Below are positions 55,460 to 62,836 of a stretch of DNA of 64,000 nucleotides, in pieces (the stretch's first letter is position 1; every line of letters begins with the position of its first letter). The stretch comes from Neorhizobium tomejilense (GTDB taxonomy: Bacteria > Pseudomonadota > Alphaproteobacteria > Rhizobiales > Rhizobiaceae). The notes under the pieces are model-generated. The model was not told the origin of the DNA and did no database searches. It saw only the letters and a list, made by a program, of their open reading frames with translations. The DNA is taken from assembly GCA_002968845.1 (NCBI GenBank), contig PVBG01000005.1, positions 1 to 64,000 of the forward strand. Reading direction: 5' to 3'. A program made the position numbers and the translations under genes.

Positions 55460-56213
55460 TGTCGGTCGTATCCTTGCGTCTATATTCGAAATAGAGAGCG
55501 ACGACTTCCGTTCTGTTATGCACGCCGAGTTTGGTGATGATGTTGTGGATATGTATCTTGACGGTATGTTCGGATAGACCGAGCGCGGCCGCGATAATCT
55601 TGTTCTGATTGCCCATGGCCATCCTGACAAGAATTTCGTTTTCGCGTTTTGTCAGCTTTTCGATCGCCGGCTTGCCGGCTTGATAGAAGGCTGGCTTGAG
55701 ATCCGCCGGCTCTTCCCCTTCGAGAGGTGCGCTTCTCTGGGTCCGGTAACCCGTAGAAGGGAAATATGTACCGCCCTTCAATATGATCCGCAGGCCTGAC
55801 AGGAAGACGTCGAGATTGACGTTGAACGGCAGGATACCCTGGACGATGTCAAGTTCTTTCGCCCTTCGATGATCGGAGGCTATCTCGCCATCATCGGTCC
55901 CCATCAGCGCAAGGGTTGCGGCAGGATGGTGTCTGGCGAGCTCCGGCCAGTATTCGGCGAGAGCGGAGGCCAGGCGGACATCCGCCAGCACGAGCTGGAC
56001 CGGATTGTCGAATTCCACCGATGCCAGTTTCAGGTCGGGGACCGTCTTGACGGAGAGCCATGGAAACTCGCTTTCGATGGCCGCCGTCATTGCGGTGGAG
56101 ATTGTCCCAGGTGAGCAGATGAAGAGGAGTGTCCGGATCGCATTCATTCTCTTCAAGGCGTTTGTCGCCAGATCCAAGCCGACATGTTGCGAAAGACCAT
56201 GCGGAATTTGCAT
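55401..56213 (-). CDS. LuxR-family DNA-binding response regulator-like protein
   Basis: 270 residues. The C-terminal GerE helix-turn-helix is well conserved (EKLTKRENEILVRMAMGNQNKIIAAALGLSEHTVKIHIHNIITKL). The N-terminal half resembles a receiver fold (RTLLFICSPGTIS...VQLVLADVRLASAL) but the phospho-acceptor region is atypical, so activation may not be by a histidine kinase. ATG at 56213 has GGGAGGGGG upstream. It is divergent from the secreted-protein gene at 56853 and is the natural candidate for regulating that locus. Confidence 0.85.
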   Translation of the reverse strand: MQIPHGLSQHVGLDLATNALKRMNAIRTLLFICSPGTISTAMTAAIESEFPWLSVKTVPDLKLASVEFDNPVQLVLADVRLASALAEYWPELARHHPAATLALMGTDDGEIASDHRRAKELDIVQGILPFNVNLDVFLSGLRIILKGGTYFPSTGYRTQRSAPLEGEEPADLKPAFYQAGKPAIEKLTKRENEILVRMAMGNQNKIIAAALGLSEHTVKIHIHNIITKLGVHNRTEVVALYFEYRRKDTTDNAGDTNRGQDGRSLSGDKY

Positions 56214-56852
56214 GGAGATATCCCCCTCCCGTCGTTGATCGAAAGTACACGCAAAGTGGTGCTCCGAAGATCTTATTAGGGAACGGTAAACCAAGAGCCG
56301 AATGCTGGGAATAGACCGAAGGATTTATGGAATAGATCGAATCGGCCACGGAATGAGGCCTTCAAGGTCGTTTCCAGGCGAACGGACCATGATCAGGCAG
56401 CGTTTCCTCCCCGTTGCGAATGAGTTGCTGCATACATAAGGGTAGTTTTGCGCCGATATGGTATACGTCTTCTTGGTTAGATCATATAGCCCATGTAACT
56501 ATGCTCACATAGTATTCATCAGGTTGCGCTAGATCGAAATATCACCTTATTTCTTCTGCTCATTCAGGACACAGTGCTCCCATCCCGAAGCACTGGAAGA
56601 ACGAGCGCTGAAGAATGCTCGTCGGTGCAAAATGTAGTGAGTATGCGAACCACGCACCGCTCATTCCAAGTCTCTCGGGAAACGTAGGGGAGAGGAAAAA
56701 AATCAGACATCACGAGAGAAAGACCGGCGAACGGTCGCGTTGACGCGCGCCTTGTCGCCAGAGGTAAATGACTCATTTCAACCGCGACGAGCAAAGACCC
56801 CCAAAAAGATGAATGGCGGTCACGCTGTCGCAGTCATTAAGAGGACTGTGTG
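56214..56852. promoter_or_regulatory. 639-bp regulatory region between luxR-like gene and type I secretion locus
   Basis: No gene is present. GGAATAGACCGAA (56308-56320) and GGAATAGATCGAA (56329-56341) are tandem direct repeats 21 bp apart. The core TAGATCGAA recurs at 56530-56538, and TGATCGAA occurs near 56236. ACTATG-CTCA-CATAGT (56498-56513) is a 6-4-6 dyad. The stretch is more AT-rich than its surroundings. These features suggest multiple binding sites for the LuxR-like protein. I could not place a confident sigma70 promoter. Confidence 0.5.
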
Positions 56853-58499
56853 ATGGTAGACAAACGCAGCGTGTTCGACACATTGGTCGACGATCCTGAT
56901 AGCCAGGAGCAGCAGCAGCAACAGCAGGAACAGCAGCAGCAGCAGCAGCAACAGGCCAGCGATCAAACCCAGAGCCAGTCGAGCGATTCGACGAACCTCA
57001 ACGGCAACGGGAACGGTAATGGCAACCTGAACCTCAACGGTAACGGCAGCCTGAACCTCAATGGCAACGGCAACTTCAACGCAAACGTCAACGAGACCAC
57101 TGTCACGGTGGATGTCGGTGTCAACCTTGAAGAATACCTGCCGTCGGACGACGACTTTGCAGACATCGATATGACGGACAGTTCCATCGACGGGATGTTC
57201 AACATCCGCATCGATGATGTGCTCAATGACTCGCTTAACGGCGAAGGCAATGATGTCGGCAATGTCTTCAGCCAGGTCGCCAACCTCCAGGACAACGACA
57301 AGCTCGAAAGCGCCAGCGTCAGCAATAGCGGCTCGTTCGAAATGAATCCTACCGCCGAGGGTGGTTTCGCGATCGCCTCCGAAGGGATCAATGCCGGCGG
57401 CGGCGGTGGTGACGGCGGAAGCAACGCGGATGCCGACGGCGGTGACGGCGGTAACGGCGGTACGGCGCTCGGCGGGTTCGCACTTGGTGGCGACGGCCTT
57501 GGTGGCTTGGCCGCAAGCGCTGCAATTGGCGGTGACGGCGACGGCGGCGATGCCGACGGCGGCGACGGCGACAGCGACGCCGACAGCGGCGATGCCGACG
57601 GCGGCAACGGCACTGGCGGCGATGGCGGGCGTGGCGGCGACGGCCTCGGTCTGGGTCTTGGCCTGGGTCTCGGCCTTGGCGCAGGGCTTGCATTTGCCGG
57701 TGACGGCGATAGCGGCGGCAGCAACACTGCCGGCGACGGTGGCGACGCTGGCGACTCGGACGGCGGTGACGCCGGCGAAGGCGGTGACGGCGGCGATTCC
57801 GAGGGCGGCGATGCGGGAGCCCTCGTCGGCGGAAGCTTCGGCTTCATCAACCCGATCTTCGTTGAAAACGACGGCGGCGACGGCGAAGACGCCGGCAACG
57901 GCGGGGATAGCGAAGGCGGCGACGCCGGCAACTCCGAAGGTGGCAGCGGCGGCGAAGCCTCGGATGCCGGTAATGGCGGCGATGGCGGCGGTGCCCTTGG
58001 TGCCGGTCTCGGTGCCGGCTTCGGTGCCGGTCTTGGTGCCGGTTTGGGCGGTGACGGCGCAGCAGGTGGTGGCGGTACCGGTGGTGCAGCTGCAACCGGT
58101 GCGGCAACCAGCGGTGATGCTACCGGTGGTGACGCTACATCCGGCTATGGCGAAGGCGGCGGGGCACTCAGTGGCGCATGGGCCGATGGCACCGGCGGCG
58201 GAGCCGTCGGCGGATGGGCATTCGGCGGAGCCGGCGCAGCCGGCGGCGCAGGTGGCTGGGCCACCACCGGTGACGGCGCAGCCGGCGGCGATGGCGGTAC
58301 CTGGGGCTCGAGCAACGGTGACGATGGTTTCGTGACCGGGACGAGTTCAGCTTCGTCCGATGCCGTCATCGAAACTCACGCCTTCAACCAGGAAATCGTG
58401 ATGGGTGCGAACCTGCAGCAAAACGCGATCGATATGACGATCGTCGGCGGGAACCTTTCCAGCACGGTGGCCGGCGACGACACCGAAGATGGCGTCTAA
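56853..58499 (+). CDS. Q-, N- and G-rich low-complexity protein, probable type I secretion substrate
   Basis: 548 residues. Residues 18-34 are almost pure Gln with two Glu, and 48-80 are an Asn-Gly/Asn-Leu repeat. Residues 81-170 form an acidic segment rich in Asp, and about 170-493 are Gly/Asp/Ala-rich (blocks such as GGDGGDAD and LGLGLGLGLGAG). The C-terminus has MTIVGGNLSSTVAGDD and ends acidic, without cysteine. There is no Sec signal, and no regular RTX nonapeptides (the hydrophobic ninth residue is missing). It precedes an ABC exporter and HlyD adaptor, so export by type I secretion is inferred. No known family is recognised. ATG at 56853 follows AGAGGA. Confidence 0.8.
   Translation: MVDKRSVFDTLVDDPDSQEQQQQQQEQQQQQQQQASDQTQSQSSDSTNLNGNGNGNGNLNLNGNGSLNLNGNGNFNANVNETTVTVDVGVNLEEYLPSDDDFADIDMTDSSIDGMFNIRIDDVLNDSLNGEGNDVGNVFSQVANLQDNDKLESASVSNSGSFEMNPTAEGGFAIASEGINAGGGGGDGGSNADADGGDGGNGGTALGGFALGGDGLGGLAASAAIGGDGDGGDADGGDGDSDADSGDADGGNGTGGDGGRGGDGLGLGLGLGLGLGAGLAFAGDGDSGGSNTAGDGGDAGDSDGGDAGEGGDGGDSEGGDAGALVGGSFGFINPIFVENDGGDGEDAGNGGDSEGGDAGNSEGGSGGEASDAGNGGDGGGALGAGLGAGFGAGLGAGLGGDGAAGGGGTGGAAATGAATSGDATGGDATSGYGEGGGALSGAWADGTGGGAVGGWAFGGAGAAGGAGGWATTGDGAAGGDGGTWGSSNGDDGFVTGTSSASSDAVIETHAFNQEIVMGANLQQNAIDMTIVGGNLSSTVAGDDTEDGV
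56904..56954 (+). repeat. CAG/CAA triplet tract encoding poly-glutamine
   Basis: Seventeen codons in a row are CAG, CAA, GAG or GAA and encode Q18 to Q34 with Glu at 19 and 26. Up to six consecutive CAG codons occur. Such a triplet run is prone to slipped-strand length change, always in steps of one residue, so it can vary between strains without frameshift. Confidence 0.9.
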
Positions 58500-58539
58500 G
58501 CGACACAGCTCCCTGCTTTAGGCAGAGACTTCACGTCGT

Positions 58540-58566
58540 GGACTGCGCAGACATCCTGCGCAGTCC
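58540..58566 (+). terminator. Perfect 11-bp stem-loop between the two candidate secreted-protein genes
   Basis: Bases 58540-58550 and 58556-58566 pair perfectly around a 5-nt loop, 40 bp after the first secreted-protein gene. No T tract follows. It may lower transcription into the second gene or protect the upstream mRNA, allowing more of the low-complexity protein than of the exporter. Confidence 0.5.
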
Positions 58567-58622
58567 CTCATTCCGAACGACCTGTGATGTGATGCAGGCA
58601 TGCCAATACAAAGGCAGCGGTC

Positions 58623-60662
58623 ATGACGACGATGGACACAATCACCGAGGAAATCGCTCATTTCATCGGCCTCTTCCACACGAACGTCGAGGATGCGCGC
58701 CTGCGGGATAGTTATCAGGACTTCTCGCTCGACACGCCCGAACAATTCATCCCGACATCAGCGGTGATCCGCTCCAATTTCGAGGCGCCTTACGATCTGC
58801 TCGGGTTCGATCCGGGCGTGGTCTACAGGGCGCCTGCCAGTTTCACACCGATCTGGCATCCCCATTTCGTGGGCCGATTCGATCATCCGCCGATTCCCAC
58901 GATGGAAATCAAGACGTATCACGGCCGGCACGAGATGCCGCAGTACGAGTACCCGTTCTACGCAAGCGGCAAGTCCTTCACCTGGGAGATACAGCCTCCC
59001 GGCTCGGTTGCGAATTTCATCGTTCAGGTCGCCTCGCTTTCCGACAACGACAGCTTCGGTGTCGGTGGACATGGCCTGACGTTCAATCCCACGCCGGTTG
59101 ACAACGGCGAGCTGCTGCAGACGGCCAAGGATGTCCTTGCGGACGCACCTATCGGCGATCTCGAAATGCCCAAGTCCTCGGACGACCTTATCCAGATCAT
59201 CGAGACCGTCGCCAGCCAGCTGGAGGCCTTTGCGGCCGAAGCCGACGGACCCACGGAGGCTTTCTTCCATCAATCCACCACGATCGAAGGCATTTACGTC
59301 AACGGCGTGCTCGTCGATGAGGCACCGAAGTTGGAGGATCATCATTCCTTCAGTGAGGACGAAGATGAAGCAGATGATGCCGCCGACGATGGCGATGAAG
59401 CCGATGCCGATGCGGAGGACGATGCTCAGCCATCCAACGTCCACGTCTATGCGGATGGCTCGGTCGAGGTGGAAGCCTCGGTCGAATTGGTCGGCGGCAA
59501 CAATACCGTCGTCAATGATGCCGTTCTCAAGAATATCTGGACCGGCGCGACGGTAACCGCAGTCGTTGGCAATCACTTCGAGATCAACGCAGTCATCCAG
59601 GTGAACGTCATCCAGAATACCGACGCGATCACCTCGGCCATCAGCGGCTGGACGAACGATGGCGCGCCGGATGAAATATTCAATATTGCGACATTCCAGA
59701 GGGTCGATCCGCTGGAGAGCGGCAACGCTCCGGCAAATGCCGGCGGCGGCTATCCCGCAAGCTGGGCGGTCACGGAGATCCATGGCGATCTGCTGATCGC
59801 CAACTGGCTGGAACAGTACATTTTCATGTCAGACAACGACATCGGTATCCTGTCGTCTTCCGGTGCCACGACCAGGGTCATCGCCGGCGACAATACCAGC
59901 GTTAACCAGGTCTCGATCTACGAGCTCAGCCAGGCCTATGATCTGATCCTGATTGGCGGCAATCTGTACGATGCCAATATCATCCATCAGACCAACATAT
60001 TGTTCGACAACGATGTCGTCGGGGCGGTTACGGGTTTCGGAACGACCGGCGAGGGCACGATATCCAGTGGCGGAAATCTGCTCTGGAACCAGGCTCATAT
60101 CTACAATATCGGCGGCGCCGACCGCTTTAGCACTCTGCCTTCGGCCTATCTGGATGCGGCCAACGATTTTGCCGCCGGCGGAAGAGATATTTCCCAGGGC
60201 ATTCTGACCGACCCGGCGTTTGCGGGAACAGGCGGACTGCGCGTTCTTTATATCAGCGGTGACTTGCTGAATATCCAGTATATCAGCCAGACCAACATCG
60301 TCGGCGACAGCGACCAGATCGCCTTGGCGCTGAATGCCCTCAATCCTCACGCGGACGCAACGTGGTCGATCTCGACCGGGGGAAATGCGCTCATCAACAA
60401 CGCGGCGATCGCCGACCTGGATTCTCTCGGCACTACCTATGTGGGCGGCGAGCAATATTCCCAGGAAACGCTTTTTCAATCGGGATTGATTTCGAGCAGT
60501 CCGGAATGGGCCGCGCATGATCCCGACGCGCTGGTCAACGAAGCGGTGGCTTTTCTCGACGATTCCATGCTGGAAGCCGATCCGACCGAGCTCGGCTTCG
60601 GCGTGCCTGTAGATCCCGACGGCCAGTATCAGGATGACGGACTACAGCATGTGCTCGGATAA
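58623..60662 (+). CDS. Repeat-containing protein, probable type I secretion substrate
   Basis: 679 residues with no Sec signal. Residues 1 to about 240 are a non-repetitive domain I do not recognise. Residues about 240-275 are a very acidic Asp/Glu/Ala linker (EDEDEADDAADDGDEADADAED). From about 280 to 640 there are degenerate repeats built on V/I-x-GGN-L or I-x-GDLL, then a Q-T-N-I segment and D-x-D: LVGGNNTV, IHGDLLIANW, LIGGNLYDANIIHQTNI, ISGDLLNIQYISQTNI. They suggest a beta-helical fold. The GGNL motif also occurs at the C-terminus of the upstream protein. It directly precedes the ABC exporter gene, whose alternative ATG overlaps its stop codon. Confidence 0.75.
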   Translation: MTTMDTITEEIAHFIGLFHTNVEDARLRDSYQDFSLDTPEQFIPTSAVIRSNFEAPYDLLGFDPGVVYRAPASFTPIWHPHFVGRFDHPPIPTMEIKTYHGRHEMPQYEYPFYASGKSFTWEIQPPGSVANFIVQVASLSDNDSFGVGGHGLTFNPTPVDNGELLQTAKDVLADAPIGDLEMPKSSDDLIQIIETVASQLEAFAAEADGPTEAFFHQSTTIEGIYVNGVLVDEAPKLEDHHSFSEDEDEADDAADDGDEADADAEDDAQPSNVHVYADGSVEVEASVELVGGNNTVVNDAVLKNIWTGATVTAVVGNHFEINAVIQVNVIQNTDAITSAISGWTNDGAPDEIFNIATFQRVDPLESGNAPANAGGGYPASWAVTEIHGDLLIANWLEQYIFMSDNDIGILSSSGATTRVIAGDNTSVNQVSIYELSQAYDLILIGGNLYDANIIHQTNILFDNDVVGAVTGFGTTGEGTISSGGNLLWNQAHIYNIGGADRFSTLPSAYLDAANDFAAGGRDISQGILTDPAFAGTGGLRVLYISGDLLNIQYISQTNIVGDSDQIALALNALNPHADATWSISTGGNALINNAAIADLDSLGTTYVGGEQYSQETLFQSGLISSSPEWAAHDPDALVNEAVAFLDDSMLEADPTELGFGVPVDPDGQYQDDGLQHVLG

Positions 60663-60673
60663 TGGGGGGAAAC

Positions 60674-62827
60674 ATGTCGGATGTCCAAAAAAGGGCCGAT
60701 CTTGAACAGGCCCACGATCACGATGAAGGTCAGCAACTTGCCGGTGAGGATATCTATGAAAAATTGGAGCGCGCTGTGGACGAATGCCTGAAATTGTCAC
60801 CCGGTGGCGCAGCCCCTTCAGCAACGATATCCAGACTGGAACCCAGAAACGCATCGCAGAACCCATCCCGGCCGAATGAAAATTTCTCCGGAGCCGATAT
60901 TCTGCCCATGCCTGCCAATGACAGGATCATCGAACCGGAAATCGAGCCGAAGCCCACGGTGCGCGAAGCGACGGAGGCAAAGGCGCCGGAAGGCATGATC
61001 ACCATCGATGCCGACACCGGACCCTTGCGGACCGAAACAAAGACCTTCGGAAAATCGCCGTCGACCGGCGGCGGCCGCGGTGGCGATGGAACGTTTCACA
61101 AGCGTCTCGCCCCCGTCGACTTCTCGGCCAGCCTGCGCGCAGGCGTCAATGCCGTGCGGCGGAACCTGGCGGTCGTGATGCTGTTCACCATCGCCAGCAA
61201 TGTCCTGGTGCTGGCGATCCCGATCTACCTGTTCCAGATATCGGACCGGGTGCTGACCAGCCGCTCTCTCGACACCCTGATGATGTTGACGATCGTGATC
61301 GTCGGTGCCGTCATCCTGCAGGCTGCCTTCGATGCGCTTCGGCGGTTCATCCTGATGCGGACCGCGGTGGAAATCGCGGCACAGCTCGGGGCACCGATCC
61401 TGAGCGCGGCGGCCCGCGCCTCGCTTCAAAGCAATGGACGCGAATATCAGGTGCTCGGCGACCTTCAGCAGGTTCGTTCGTTCCTGGTCTCCAGGACCTT
61501 GCTCTCATTCCTCGACGCGCCGATCGCCCCTCTGTTCGTGGTGGCGGTCTTCCTCATCCATCCGCATCTGGGCCTGATCGTAGTCCTGACGGCCCTCATG
61601 CTGCTTGTTTTCACTCAGATCAACCAGCGCATGACGGCCGAGCCGTTTGCCGAAGCCAATACGGCGCAGATAAAGGCCAATCTTCATCTGGAATCGATGT
61701 CGCGTAATTCGCAGATCATCAATGCGCTCGCCATGATCCCCGAAACGGTACAGATCTGGGGCAAGGATACCGCCACCTCGCTGAAGTCGCAGGTCATTGC
61801 CCAGGACCGGAATATCACCATTGCGGCCATATCGAAGGCCTGTCGTCTTCTGACGCAGATCGCGATGCTCGGCTGGGGCGCCTACCTGTCGATCGAAGGG
61901 CAGATCACCGGAGGGATGGTGATTGCGGCCTCCATCATAGCGGGTCGCGCGCTGGCGCCGATCGAAGGGGCGATAGAAGGATGGAGCCAATACAGCCAAT
62001 CCCGCGCGGCCTACGCCCGGATAACGGCGCTGCTGAAATCCTCGCCCTTGAATTTCGACCGCCTGAACCTGCCGAAACCCGAGGGGCGCCTGGATGTCGA
62101 ACGTCTCCTCTATGTGCCGCAGGGAACCAAGCGCGTCGTGCTCAACGGCGTTTCGTTTGCCCTGCAGCCCGGAGATTCGCTGGCGATCATCGGCAATTCC
62201 GGCGCCGGCAAGACCACTCTTGGAAAAATGCTCGTCGGATCGATCCTGCCGACATCGGGCAGCGTCCGCCTGGATCTGATGGACCTGAGGAACTGGGACC
62301 AGCGGCAGTTCGGCGAAAACATAGGCTACCTGCCGCAGGACGTGCAGCTCTTTCCGGGCACGATCAAGGCCAATATCGCCCGCATGCGGCAGGACGCGGA
62401 CGACGAGCAGATTTACCGCGCCGCGATGCTGGCCGATGTTCACGAGATGATTGCCAGCCTGCCCCACGGATACGAAACCGTGGTTGCGGCGGATGGCTCT
62501 CCCCTTTCGGGCGGCCAGAAGCAGCGCATCGCGCTCGCCCGGGCGTTCTTCGGCGATCCGAGGATGGTGGTGCTGGACGAGCCGAATTCCAATCTCGACA
62601 ATGCGGGTGATGCAGCGCTGCTCCATGCACTTCAGCATGCCAAGGAACACAAGATAACCGTCGCGACGATCACGCAACGTCCGGCACTCCTGAGCAACGT
62701 CGACAAGGTTCTTCTGCTGGTCAACGGCACTGTCGCGCTGTTCGGGATGCGAGCGGATGTGCTGAAGGCCATCGAGGCCCGCGGCATCGATATCAATACC
62801 GGTTCATTCGGCCATCTGTTGCAATAG
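60674..62827 (+). CDS. Type I secretion ABC exporter (PrtD/LapB-like) with N-terminal extension
   Basis: 717 residues. The ABC transmembrane domain begins near residue 155 (NLAVVMLFTIASNVLVLAIPIYLFQISDRVL). The ATPase domain has Walker A GNSGAGKTT, signature LSGGQKQRIALARA, Walker B MVVLDEPNSNLD and PrtD-like YLPQDVQLFPGTI. The first ~150 residues are hydrophilic and probably disordered, unlike the usual ~580-residue PrtD type, and contain no C39 peptidase motif. ATG at 60674 with GGGGGA upstream; an ATG at 60662 overlaps the preceding stop. It is the inner-membrane motor that should export the two upstream proteins. Confidence 0.92.
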   Translation: MSDVQKRADLEQAHDHDEGQQLAGEDIYEKLERAVDECLKLSPGGAAPSATISRLEPRNASQNPSRPNENFSGADILPMPANDRIIEPEIEPKPTVREATEAKAPEGMITIDADTGPLRTETKTFGKSPSTGGGRGGDGTFHKRLAPVDFSASLRAGVNAVRRNLAVVMLFTIASNVLVLAIPIYLFQISDRVLTSRSLDTLMMLTIVIVGAVILQAAFDALRRFILMRTAVEIAAQLGAPILSAAARASLQSNGREYQVLGDLQQVRSFLVSRTLLSFLDAPIAPLFVVAVFLIHPHLGLIVVLTALMLLVFTQINQRMTAEPFAEANTAQIKANLHLESMSRNSQIINALAMIPETVQIWGKDTATSLKSQVIAQDRNITIAAISKACRLLTQIAMLGWGAYLSIEGQITGGMVIAASIIAGRALAPIEGAIEGWSQYSQSRAAYARITALLKSSPLNFDRLNLPKPEGRLDVERLLYVPQGTKRVVLNGVSFALQPGDSLAIIGNSGAGKTTLGKMLVGSILPTSGSVRLDLMDLRNWDQRQFGENIGYLPQDVQLFPGTIKANIARMRQDADDEQIYRAAMLADVHEMIASLPHGYETVVAADGSPLSGGQKQRIALARAFFGDPRMVVLDEPNSNLDNAGDAALLHALQHAKEHKITVATITQRPALLSNVDKVLLLVNGTVALFGMRADVLKAIEARGIDINTGSFGHLLQ

Positions 62828-62836
62828 GGGTTGGGC

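Noticed and set aside
57361..58335. Alternative-frame proteins inside the glycine-rich gene (Ala/Thr/Pro- or Arg/His-rich)
   Set aside because: They are frame-shifted readings of a GGC/GAC-rich repeat. The chosen frame has a start site, a structured acidic segment and a meaningful C-terminus.
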